This document shows, in pieces, positions 17,785 through 24,985 of a DNA stretch of 64,000 nt. The notes beneath the pieces are model-generated. The model did no database searches. It was given only the letters and a program-made list of their open reading frames with translations, and was not told where the DNA came from. The position numbers and the translations under genes were made by a program. The first letter of the stretch is position 1; each line of letters begins with the position of its first letter. Origin of the DNA: Gimesia fumaroli (GTDB lineage: Bacteria; Planctomycetota; Planctomycetia; Planctomycetales; Planctomycetaceae); the NCBI RefSeq assembly GCF_007754425.1, contig NZ_CP037452.1, positions 3,633,164 to 3,697,163 on the forward strand, in the 5' to 3' direction.

Positions 17785-18150
17785 ATGACGCACTCCTGGA
17801 AATTGCCGGTGATCGGGATCTGTGTCACAGTTTCGGCCGATCCTTCGGTGAAGATTTCAAAAGATGTGAGACGGACTTTTGGTTTCCGTGATCTGCAGCC
17901 AGGTGCATTACTCAAAGCGGCCGTAAGGACTCAAGGACAACTCGGTGTCACGATCAAGGTGATTCGCGTCGTCTCCGTCCGAAAAGAAGCACTGAGCAAA
18001 ATGGAACACAACCATGAATACGGTCAACAGGAGGCAGCTCGTGAAGGCTACCCCCATCTGTCCGGCAAAGAATTTGTGAATTGCTTTTGTAAGAAATATA
18101 AAGTGGTCCCGTCGACGCCGGTGACGCGGATTGAATTTACTGATGTTTGA
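17785..18150 (+). CDS. ASCH-domain-like protein, first unit of the hairpin array
   Basis: 121 residues from the ATG at 17785 (GTG at 17776 possible); no clear Shine-Dalgarno. The C-terminal half, with EGYPHLSGKEFVNCFCK and VTRIEF, matches the ending typical of phage ASCH proteins, a beta-barrel fold related to PUA and thought to bind RNA or nucleotides. The N-terminal part, where ASCH proteins usually carry a Gly-x-Lys-Thr-x-Thr-Arg-like patch, is short and does not show it, so the gene may be 5'-truncated or divergent. The stop codon abuts hairpin copy 1. Confidence 0.6.
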   Translation: MTHSWKLPVIGICVTVSADPSVKISKDVRRTFGFRDLQPGALLKAAVRTQGQLGVTIKVIRVVSVRKEALSKMEHNHEYGQQEAAREGYPHLSGKEFVNCFCKKYKVVPSTPVTRIEFTDV

Positions 18151-18181
18151 ATGACCTGGTAAGGGTTGTTACCCGGTCATT
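18151..18181 (+). repeat. Array hairpin copy 1
   Basis: 31 nt. Left arm TGACCTGGTAA, 7-nt loop, right arm TTACCCGGTCATT. One mismatch in the stem (T opposite C at left-arm position 6). It follows directly on the stop codon of the ASCH-like gene. Confidence 0.9.
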
Positions 18182-18216
18182 ATTTTAAAGAACGTTACTG
18201 AAAGGAAATCGGAAAA

Positions 18217-18693
18217 GTGGCTCATTATGCAAGTCAGACAACGGTTCCAGTTGAGCGATCAAGAGCTGAGATTATGGGTGTCCTCGATCGCTACGGCTGT
18301 GATGGGATTTCAACTCACCAAACCCAAGCAGCCTGGGGAATTGAATTTTACGTTCACAATCGAAAAGTCCGTTTTGCAGTCGAACATCCGGACAAGTCAG
18401 ATCGGAAATATTCAGAGACTCCCAGCGGACGACGCAAGCGCAATACTCAATCAAAGAACAAAGCCTGGGAACAGGATCTCCGTCAGATCTACCGGGCTCT
18501 CTGCCTGATCATCAAAGCAAAGTTAGAATATGTCGAATCCGGCCATGCGATCTTTGAGCGTGAATTTATGGCGAACATTGTTGATCCGGTGACTGGCAAA
18601 ACAATGGGCGAAGTCGTTCAGCCACTAATTGCAGATCGGTATGAGGGCGTTGATAACCGCCCTGCTCTATTTCTTCCAGGGCCGACTAAATGA
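18217..18693 (+). CDS. Phage-type protein of unknown function (array unit 2)
   Basis: 158 residues from GTG with GAAAGGAAATC upstream. Soluble, with an N-terminal helix, a beta segment with WGIEFYVHNRKVRFAV, a basic Ser/Arg/Lys-rich middle, and a long C-terminal helix ending FMANIVDPVTGKTM. It resembles uncharacterised proteins that I associate with phages and plasmids, but I cannot name a domain. The TGA stop is the TGA of hairpin copy 2. Confidence 0.6.
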   Translation: MAHYASQTTVPVERSRAEIMGVLDRYGCDGISTHQTQAAWGIEFYVHNRKVRFAVEHPDKSDRKYSETPSGRRKRNTQSKNKAWEQDLRQIYRALCLIIKAKLEYVESGHAIFEREFMANIVDPVTGKTMGEVVQPLIADRYEGVDNRPALFLPGPTK

Positions 18694-18720
18694 CCGGGTA
18701 ATGGTGATTACCCACTCATT
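18690..18720 (+). repeat. Array hairpin copy 2 (degenerate right arm)
   Basis: 31 nt. Left arm TGACCGGGTAA is consensus; right arm is TTACCCACTCATT, leaving two adjacent mismatches in the outer stem. The upstream gene's stop codon is formed by the repeat. Confidence 0.85.
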
Positions 18721-18851
18721 GCTCGTGAGGTACCCATTGTTGACTAGCTATTTCACGATGTTATGATTATTTCTTTGACAGGGAAAGATGCTGACTTGAC
18801 GACTTCTGTGAAGTCACTCCTATTTATTGATAATGATTGAAGGGATTTCAC

Positions 18852-19346
18852 ATGTTGCTCGGTTTTGGCTGGTGCCACCTACGCAGTAACCGTTCGCCCT
18901 TGAGTACAGCCACGTTAGCGACTGCTGTCTCAATAGATGCTGAAATAGATAAGGCGGATGAAGAACTGTGGCAGAACTTTAGGGAATGGATGGAACAGTC
19001 TGCTGGATCATTTCTGAAATGGCAACTATATGAAGGGCTCAATAATGAGCATGGCCTGTTGACATATTGTGTGTCACGGAATCACAGATCATCGGTTGTT
19101 TGGGATATGCTCGAATGGATTTCTAAAAACGGTCCTGGTAGTTATGGATTATTTTACTGTCATGATGACGAAGACGTTATGGAGCGAACTGGTTACAACC
19201 GGAATCCTCCGATGGATTATGATAATGTTTTCCGAGTTCACCGCTTACTCAATGGGGAACTGACAGAATTAGACGATCCGTTTTTTGGTATGATTGAAGG
19301 TAACATATGCCCGGTGCATCCCTATAATCGCCCAGATGAAGATTAA
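18852..19346 (+). CDS. Imm7-family immunity protein (array unit 3)
   Basis: 164 residues from ATG at 18852 with GAAGGGA six nucleotides upstream. The C-terminal half has the Imm7 pattern: ENHR-type SRNHRSSVVWDMLEWI, then GPGSYGLFYCHDDED, NVFRVHRLLNGELTELDDPF and a Cys-Pro near the end. Imm7 proteins neutralise polymorphic toxins delivered by other cells. No toxin gene lies beside it, so it would protect against incoming toxins as an orphan. It sits as a single gene between hairpin copies 2 and 3. Confidence 0.8.
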   Translation: MLLGFGWCHLRSNRSPLSTATLATAVSIDAEIDKADEELWQNFREWMEQSAGSFLKWQLYEGLNNEHGLLTYCVSRNHRSSVVWDMLEWISKNGPGSYGLFYCHDDEDVMERTGYNRNPPMDYDNVFRVHRLLNGELTELDDPFFGMIEGNICPVHPYNRPDED

Positions 19347-19404
19347 GTATTGAACTATTGAATTAGCAATACTTGGGGCTATCTTGCAAAAAAATAAACG
19401 CAAC

Positions 19405-19435
19405 ATGTCCGGGAAACGAACATTACCCAGACATT
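19405..19435 (+). repeat. Array hairpin copy 3
   Basis: 31 nt. Arms TGTCCGGGAAA and TTACCCAGACATT. The third base of the left arm is T instead of A and its partner in the right arm is A instead of T, a compensatory change that keeps the pair. It lies 58 nt after the Imm7 stop. Confidence 0.85.
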
Positions 19436-19464
19436 GATTTTTGTCTTATTAATAGTAAGTGAAT

Positions 19465-19794
19465 TCAATCGCTATTACTTGATTTTTTAGCTTTGCGACA
19501 TGCATGACATTCAACCGCCCTTGCATCAATATGTCCCTTAGCTTCTTCATAGTACCACTTCTGGTCTTTGGCCTTCCAGATTTCGCGTTTCCCACACTGA
19601 CGACATGTAAATGGTTGGTCTAAATAAAAATTGGGAAGGTCACCATAAGTGTTTATGTGGGATAGTTTTTTATGGTTAGCAGCTACTGCTGAGGGATGGT
19701 CCTTTTGTTTAATCGGACGTTGCTTCAGAATTCTTTCAGCTTCACGAATCTCTTCGTCAGTCGGATTTCGCCCTGTATCAAAGTTCATACACAT
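19465..19794 (-). CDS. zf-trcl-type zinc-ribbon protein (array unit 4, reversed)
   Basis: The ATG at 19794 has AAGGGAG eight nucleotides upstream; the longer frame to 19965 would run through hairpin copy 4 and is rejected. The 109-residue product ends in a probable zinc ribbon: FTCRQCGKREIWKAKDQKWY, then VECHACRKAKK, giving two CxxC pairs about 33 residues apart. This is the 'probable zinc-ribbon' family, small proteins of unknown role. It is the only array gene on the opposite strand. Confidence 0.75.
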   Translation of the reverse strand: MCMNFDTGRNPTDEEIREAERILKQRPIKQKDHPSAVAANHKKLSHINTYGDLPNFYLDQPFTCRQCGKREIWKAKDQKWYYEEAKGHIDARAVECHACRKAKKSSNSD

Positions 19795-19919
19795 CTTATA
19801 GGCTCCCTTATTACTATGCAGAGAATTTTCCATTTTCCTGTCATGGTTTTGTATTTTGCTAGACACGAAAAATCGTGTCAAGTAGATGCTTTTGTCACAA
19901 ATTGTGGGATCAATGAATA

Positions 19920-19950
19920 TTGACCGGGTAAATGATGTTACCCGGTCATT
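19920..19950 (+). repeat. Array hairpin copy 4, with a decayed second copy after it
   Basis: Perfect arms TGACCGGGTAA / TTACCCGGTCA followed by TTTTTA. At about 19959-19983 a further stretch (TTTACCGGTCACT preceded by GTCATGG) resembles a right arm with one base lost and no pairing left arm, probably a decayed copy. From here to 20213 I see no gene. Confidence 0.88.
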
Positions 19951-20213
19951 TTTATTCGCGGTCATGGTTATTTACCGGTCACTTTTTATTTATACCAATC
20001 TTGATAAAATTCCTTATGTGCTGGTTTTTTGAGATGCACTTCTGAAAGAGAGCTACAGTTAGATTATGATCGATATCGTTTCTTGTAATGAGCGCATGTT
20101 ATTGTGGTGTTGATTGATCACTGACATAATTTCTGATAGATCTAGACAGAATCAAATTTTGTCTATCAATAGTTATTCCCTCCAATTCAAACTTAAAACG
20201 CAGGATTTGGCAA

Positions 20214-20714
20214 ATGGGATGGTTCTCCTGTTACGGTATCGGTGCCACAATACACCGTGTGCAATCGTCTGGGGCGGGCGATGGTAGGGTTGAGTTTACG
20301 TCATGGCTTAGCATCCTTTGGATACCGATCATTCCGCTCCGAAGTTGGTCCGCGATCTATGTTGGCGAAACACTACCCGACGCAATTAGCGGAGAAGGAC
20401 AAGCGTTTGTTGATCTGAAGCGGATTCAACATGATCTAAGTGGACTGGTTCAAACGTTCGCCCGCGGTATCTTCGCGTTAACTGTAGCAGTGTTACCGTG
20501 CGCTTATATGCTTTATCGCACAGATGGACGCGCTGCAACAATTATCGAGATGATCTTTATTTTTGCATTCACCATTTGGCCTGTCGCTCTGGTGATCTAT
20601 ACTGACAATTGCCGCAAAGCGAAGCTACGCGCACATATCAATGGGATGCACGCGGAGCCGCCAACTGCGTGTTTTCACGTGGAAGATCAACCACGGGAGC
20701 CCGGTGATCGTTGA
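20214..20714 (+). CDS. Two-helix membrane protein (array unit 5)
   Basis: 166 residues. A short N-terminal domain (SWLSILWIPIIPLRSW is partly hydrophobic) is followed by two membrane helices at about 81-100 and 108-130, and a hydrophilic tail with Cys and His. There is no recognisable enzyme motif. No clear ribosome binding site precedes the ATG. Single gene of its unit; hairpin copy 5 starts 73 nt after the stop. Confidence 0.6.
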   Translation: MGWFSCYGIGATIHRVQSSGAGDGRVEFTSWLSILWIPIIPLRSWSAIYVGETLPDAISGEGQAFVDLKRIQHDLSGLVQTFARGIFALTVAVLPCAYMLYRTDGRAATIIEMIFIFAFTIWPVALVIYTDNCRKAKLRAHINGMHAEPPTACFHVEDQPREPGDR

Positions 20715-20787
20715 TATTTCTTTTGCCCTCGTACGAAATACTCAAACGTTTTCTCAAATGCGTTTGAAAGAGATGCTCTTTAAAATA

Positions 20788-20809
20788 ATGACCAGGTAAC
20801 GATGTTTAC
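20788..20809 (+). repeat. Array hairpin copy 5, cut by IS3 element
   Basis: Left arm TGACCAGGTAA, loop and the first bases of the right arm (TTTAC) are present; the rest of the right arm is replaced by the end of the IS3-family element. The missing CCGGTCATT is not found on the far side of the element either. Confidence 0.8.
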
Positions 20810-20838
20810 TGACAGGCCCCCCATTTCCGTACCAGTTG

Positions 20839-21738
20839 TTATGAGAACTTTTGGGTAACAGCAGTGTTTCTCTGGAAGGCGGACGTAGTCCGACTGGAAG
20901 AGATACACTGCTGCGAAAATTGTCTGGGGGTGAGGTAGCCCAGCGAACTGTGCGGGCGGACCTCGTTGTAATGTTGCTTCCAGGCCTCTGTCTGCCGGCG
21001 GGCAGATCTCAGGTTTTCAAACACCTCACAGTTCATGAACTCGTCCCGGACACGGCTGTGGAAGCTCTCGGCGTAGCCATTCTCCCAGGGACTGCCCGGT
21101 TCGATATACAGCGTTCCTACGCCGATCTGTTTCAGCCAACTGCGAATCGCCTTGGACAGGAACTCACTGCCGTTGTCGCTGCGGAAGTGCTCCGGCACGC
21201 CGTGAGTCCGGAACAGCTCCGCCAGCACGTTGATCACATCCTCGCTGGTGATGTGACGGTCCACCTTCAAGGCTAGGCACTCCCTGGTATACTCGTCAAT
21301 AATCGAGAGCCACTTGAGCGTGGTCCCGGTTTCTGTTCGATCAAAAATAAAATCGCAGCACCATACATGGTTTTTCCTTTCTGGACGATGGCGATGGCAG
21401 GCATTCGCCCCCGTACCCAACGCACGTTTTTTCTTCTGTTTTCTGGGGACTTTGAGCCCTTCTCGACGCCACAAACGATAAATGCGTTTGGGATTCACTT
21501 TCCAGCCAGCCGCCTGCAGCATCCTGCCGATTCGTCGATATCCGAAACGGGGATAACAGCGTACCAGTTTCAGAATCTGCTTCAGCAGAGCGGCTTCATC
21601 ATCAGGAGGAGCCGCCTGGTAGCGTTGACTGGAACGGGGCTGATCCAGAACCCGACAGGCTTTGCGTTCGGAAACATCGAACGTCTGCTGCAGATGCTGG
21701 ACGGCCTGGCGTTTGCGAGAAGGGCTTACCAGTTTCCC
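20839..21738 (-). CDS. IS3-family OrfB transposase, DDE catalytic part
   Basis: Read from the -1 frame at the slippery site, about 299 residues. The N-terminal part contains an HTH_21-like segment (RCYPRFGYRRIGRML); the rve core carries the first Asp in WCCDFIFD, the second in RSDNGSEF and the Glu in NGYAESFHSRVRDE, completing the DDE triad. The HYNEVRPHSSLGYLTP ending is typical. There is no independent start with a ribosome binding site, so it should be made as OrfAB. It appears intact. Confidence 0.88.
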   Translation of the reverse strand, partial: GKLVSPSRKRQAVQHLQQTFDVSERKACRVLDQPRSSQRYQAAPPDDEAALLKQILKLVRCYPRFGYRRIGRMLQAAGWKVNPKRIYRLWRREGLKVPRKQKKKRALGTGANACHRHRPERKNHVWCCDFIFDRTETGTTLKWLSIIDEYTRECLALKVDRHITSEDVINVLAELFRTHGVPEHFRSDNGSEFLSKAIRSWLKQIGVGTLYIEPGSPWENGYAESFHSRVRDEFMNCEVFENLRSARRQTEAWKQHYNEVRPHSSLGYLTPRQFSQQCISSSRTTSAFQRNTAVTQKFS

Positions 21739-22013
21739 TCCGCGATTTCCTTGAGCATCGCTTTATCGAGCTCCGCTTCGGCGAGCAGCTTTTTGAGCCG
21801 GGTGTTTTCCTGCTCCAGATTCTTCAGTCGCTTGGCCTCTTCGGCCTTCATCCCGCCATACTGTGTTTGCCAGCGATTGAAGGATTGTTCGCTGATCTCC
21901 AGCTGCTGGCAGACTTCGCCGATTGTTTTGCCGGCATTCAGCATCGTATCGGCGTCACGGAGCTTACGGATAATCTGCTCCGGGGTATGTCGTTTCTTAC
22001 GTCGTTTGGTCAT
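21726..22013 (-). CDS. IS3-family OrfA
   Basis: 95 residues: a basic start, an HTH_Tnp_1 helix-turn-helix at about 10-55 (GKTIGEVCQQLEISEQSFNRW), then a leucine-zipper helix for multimerisation. Near the end the codons GAG GGA AAC contain the heptamer G-GGA-AAC in phase for -1 slippage (21732-21738 on the + strand as GTTTCCC), leading into OrfB. Confidence 0.88.
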   Translation of the reverse strand: MTKRRKKRHTPEQIIRKLRDADTMLNAGKTIGEVCQQLEISEQSFNRWQTQYGGMKAEEAKRLKNLEQENTRLKKLLAEAELDKAMLKEIAEGNW

Positions 22014-22076
22014 GATCGTCTCCTTAGTTTTCTCTATTGGAAACTCTCACAACAAATGGATCAAGTTAAGGGGAGC

Positions 22077-22787
22077 ATGCCAGATGTTCAAGTGCTTCTA
22101 ACCAGAGTATTTGCAATTATAGCTTTAGTCACCGTCACTGAAATATTTTTTTGGTTTAGTTCTGATCCAGTCATTTACTCATCAACGTGGAATTCTGACG
22201 TTCCAGACATAATTGAGATTCGTCCAGCGAAAACTGGTGCTCCGGTCAACATTTCGATCGAATCTGATCATAGTTTTTCCGTGAATTTCTCAACCAACCC
22301 TACAGGTGGAAATGATCTTGGTTCGGGACGTGTCGAAAATAGATCTACTGCGTTGGGTACGTCTAAAGTATCGCGGTTCACTTTAGTTCCACAGCCCGGT
22401 TCAGCAGCATTCTACATTCATTGTAGAGAAGGTTCTTCGCCTTGGTCTGTGAGTTACCTTTCCATAACGGCTACTCAGGCCGGATCGCAAGCCAATACAC
22501 AGCAGTCACCGCTGAAAAAATCAAACATTCCAAATTCAATCGCTTCAAGTACAGATCTCTCGAATGTACAAATTGCAGAGTTGACGAGGTTAAGAGATAT
22601 GCTCGCTGTAAAAATTACGAATCTTCAGTCTGATATCGCCATCATCAACAATCAGATATCTCAAGATCCAAATGATGTCCATTCTCCTCTTGTACGATTA
22701 ACTAATGAAATCGCATTGAATGATTTAAGGACGTTATACGAACGCGTGAAAATAGAAATCGCCCAAAGAGCGTTGATTTCGAGATAA
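22077..22787 (+). CDS. Membrane-anchored coiled-coil protein, 5' end altered by IS3 (array unit 6)
   Basis: The frame is open into the IS end. The first available ATG, at 22077, lies in the terminal repeat of the IS3 element with AGGGGAG directly before it; an in-frame GTG lies at 22092. The 236-residue product has one N-terminal membrane helix (LTRVFAIIALVTVTEIFFWF), a beta-rich periplasmic domain of about 110 residues and a C-terminal coiled coil (about 160-236). The original start and promoter were probably lost with the missing hairpin arm. Function unknown. Confidence 0.6.
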   Translation: MPDVQVLLTRVFAIIALVTVTEIFFWFSSDPVIYSSTWNSDVPDIIEIRPAKTGAPVNISIESDHSFSVNFSTNPTGGNDLGSGRVENRSTALGTSKVSRFTLVPQPGSAAFYIHCREGSSPWSVSYLSITATQAGSQANTQQSPLKKSNIPNSIASSTDLSNVQIAELTRLRDMLAVKITNLQSDIAIINNQISQDPNDVHSPLVRLTNEIALNDLRTLYERVKIEIAQRALISR

Positions 22788-22843
22788 ATACGACTTTAGA
22801 AGTCTACTCTTTGATTATAGGCTAATGTCCAGATCACTTCTTG

Positions 22844-22874
22844 AAGACCAGGTAAATGATGTTACCCGGTCTTT
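22844..22874 (+). repeat. Array hairpin copy 6
   Basis: Arms AAGACCAGGTAA / TTACCCGGTCTTT. The outer bases AAGACC pair with GGTCTTT, a coordinated change from the usual ATGACC / GGTCATT. One A-C mismatch in the stem. Followed by a T-run, so it could also terminate transcription. Confidence 0.9.
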
Positions 22875-23016
22875 TTTATGCGCGATCTTGGTTCAACGGA
22901 TGTCTGGGTTATAAGCATTACACGGTTACAGATTTCTTTGGACTGCGAACTATTTTGGGGACTGTTTCTCTATAATGATGTGATAGACTACACGTTAATT
23001 CGCATGGGATCCATTT

Positions 23017-24159
23017 ATGTCTTTAGTATACCCACATTTCGTTGCGCTAGATTCTTCCACTTTAGGAAAGGTCTCTCGTGATTTTTGGAGTCCGGAAAAG
23101 CAGCTCAGGGAAAAGGCACGCACTTTTGTTAAAGATCTTCAAAATCGAAACGTCTTCATAACATTAACGTTAACACACATAATTGAACTCTTGGGCCCCG
23201 AGGACGAACTGCTTGTGAAAAATCGGATTTCGTTCTTGAGAGGTCTTCCCTTTATCGCTTGGCTTCGGCCTTATGGACGAATTCAGTTTCCTGGAAGTAT
23301 CCATGATCTCTTGCGGCATGAATTACATTCAGTGATTCATACCGCAAAGTGTGATTGGCAATCTATTATAGATCATGTTCGAACTGATATTTGGGCAACA
23401 GGAGTAGGTTGTGAGCTCTTCGTGAACGATGATCTTGGTTGGAGTATGTTACAGGAGTATGCTCAAAACTTGCAGCGCCGCGGGCAGTACGTTGCCTCAG
23501 TCGTTCGAACAGATCCTGGCAACGTGAAAAGTCTCACCATTGCTGATTCAAAAAAAATGCCTAAACGTCCGAAAGCCGAACGAGGTTCATTTACGCGACA
23601 ATTTGCTACGACTATGAAAAAGCAATTAGATCAGCATGGAGACAAGAGACTGGAAGCTACAGACCTGGCAGCTTTTGACTTCGCTAATAATATGATTAAG
23701 GATATTCAGAAGTTTGAGGCTGCAGGTGGGGATCCAATTCAGCGGATGTTCGAATATTACGGAATACCTCAAGATCTTGTGACCGATGAAATGAGTGTTG
23801 AAGACATTGGGCAACTTGCTGTTTATGTCAAGCAGCTAAATTTAATTAGCAAAAATATACACCCTCAGACCAAAGTAACTGTTCAAGAAGTTCCAATTGA
23901 TACGTTACCATCATATGTACTTCAGCAGAGACTAGCGAAAATCCAAGAAAAGGCTGCTCGTGTTTCTGGCAGTGATTTTGGTGACGGGTACATTGTCCCC
24001 CTGATTTTGTATGCAGACAGTGTTGAAGTCGATAAACGAACCTATGAGTATCTCAACCAAGTTCAGCGATCATGCCCTGCGATCGGAAGCTTAATGGGAC
24101 ACTTTTTTCGTTCGATAGACTATGCAAAGATTCCTGACCTCTGCGGAATCAAGGCGTGA
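23017..24159 (+). CDS. PIN-like hypothetical protein (array unit 7)
   Basis: 380 residues, the longest array gene. The start HFVALDSSTL has the hydrophobic-strand plus Asp-Ser-Ser/Thr opening common to PIN-domain nucleases, and the C-terminal part holds further acidic positions (SGSDFGDGYIVP, LYADSVEVDKRT) that could complete a metal site. The middle 200 residues are helical. I infer a PIN-like RNase fold weakly; it could be a toxin or defence nuclease. It is alone in its unit, with no antitoxin beside it. No clear ribosome binding site. Confidence 0.6.
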   Translation: MSLVYPHFVALDSSTLGKVSRDFWSPEKQLREKARTFVKDLQNRNVFITLTLTHIIELLGPEDELLVKNRISFLRGLPFIAWLRPYGRIQFPGSIHDLLRHELHSVIHTAKCDWQSIIDHVRTDIWATGVGCELFVNDDLGWSMLQEYAQNLQRRGQYVASVVRTDPGNVKSLTIADSKKMPKRPKAERGSFTRQFATTMKKQLDQHGDKRLEATDLAAFDFANNMIKDIQKFEAAGGDPIQRMFEYYGIPQDLVTDEMSVEDIGQLAVYVKQLNLISKNIHPQTKVTVQEVPIDTLPSYVLQQRLAKIQEKAARVSGSDFGDGYIVPLILYADSVEVDKRTYEYLNQVQRSCPAIGSLMGHFFRSIDYAKIPDLCGIKA

Positions 24160-24214
24160 ATTCACTTAGATGCGTGACAGTTCTGATTTGCTTTGTTCTG
24201 TTTTCCATTCGGTA

Positions 24215-24245
24215 TTGATCAGGTAACTGTGTTTACCCGGTCATT
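24215..24245 (+). repeat. Array hairpin copy 7
   Basis: Arms TGATCAGGTAA / TTACCCGGTCATT with A-C and T-G imperfections in the left arm; the right arm is consensus. 55 nt after the PIN-like gene stop. Confidence 0.88.
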
Positions 24246-24362
24246 AGGGGATTTTTAAGAAGCTGATCTATATCACATTAAAAATCTATTTCTCGCGTGC
24301 TGAAATACATATCATTTAAGTGACTCGAGCGATGATCAATTCAATACGGGAGAAATAAGTCG

Positions 24363-24911
24363 ATGGATCAGTCACACGAACATTGTAAAAAAGAGATAGC
24401 TGAATATGTTGCTTATGAGCTAAGGATGATGAATGCACTTTATGATCACGATGTCTTTGACGATGTTACTGAAGGTTTAAAAACTTATGGAACATCAAAG
24501 ACTCTTGATGAACTCGGTATAGAAAGGAATGCAGTTCTTGAATCTTTTTTGCTTCACTCTCGTGTATTGTTGGATTTTCTTACTGGCACTGAAAAGTACT
24601 CTGATGATATTGTTGCGAGTCAATTTGTTGATCAGCCCAAGCATAGTACCTGGGAACGTATTCGCAAAAATCTACTCCAAAAATACAAGGATAAAATCTG
24701 TATTAAAATGACGAATGGCAAGTCATTGGGACTTAAGAAGCTCTTGCATAAGCGTCTAGCTCATTTGACTACAACTCGAATATTGATCCCAGATGAGTTA
24801 AAAGGATGGGACCGTGAAGAAATTAAAACTTTTGTCGAAGAATGCTTTAATGATTTTCTCGAATTCTTGCCTGAGGACCGCAAAGCATGGTTTGTAACTA
24901 TGAGTGAATGA
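24363..24911 (+). CDS. Helical hypothetical protein (array unit 8)
   Basis: 182 residues from ATG with GGGAGAAATAAG upstream. All-helical with ELRMMNALYDHDVFDD near the start, a central LLHSRVLLDFL helix and a C-terminal HKRLAHLTTTRI followed by EEIKTFVEECFNDFLEFL. The layout resembles HEPN-type or AbiV-like helical bundles, but the canonical Arg-x4-6-His motif is not present, so no function is claimed. Its TGA stop is part of hairpin copy 8. Confidence 0.6.
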   Translation: MDQSHEHCKKEIAEYVAYELRMMNALYDHDVFDDVTEGLKTYGTSKTLDELGIERNAVLESFLLHSRVLLDFLTGTEKYSDDIVASQFVDQPKHSTWERIRKNLLQKYKDKICIKMTNGKSLGLKKLLHKRLAHLTTTRILIPDELKGWDREEIKTFVEECFNDFLEFLPEDRKAWFVTMSE

Positions 24912-24938
24912 CCGGGTAACACATATTACCCGGTCACT
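24908..24938 (+). repeat. Array hairpin copy 8
   Basis: Perfect stem TGACCGGGTAA / TTACCCGGTCA with an ACATA-type loop; last bases CACT instead of CATT. It overlaps the stop codon of the preceding gene. Confidence 0.9.
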
Positions 24939-24985
24939 ATTTAGAGAAGTCTAATTAAAAAAATCCGCTGGAGGGAGAACTAATA

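Larger units (their letters stand above)
20810..22082 (-). mobile_element. IS3-family insertion sequence
   Basis: About 1.27 kb. Left end TGACAGGCCCCCCATTTCC and right end (read inward) TGGCATGCTCCCC form imperfect inverted repeats that continue with shared TTGTTxTGAGA further in. It encodes OrfA and OrfB joined by a -1 frameshift. The flanks show no target duplication: TTTAC on the left, GATGT on the right. That suggests a deletion beside the element after insertion. Exact ends are uncertain by 1-3 nt. Confidence 0.82.

Noticed and set aside
19795-19965. N-terminal extension of the zinc-ribbon protein
   Set aside because: It would translate hairpin copy 4; a start with a good ribosome binding site exists at 19794.
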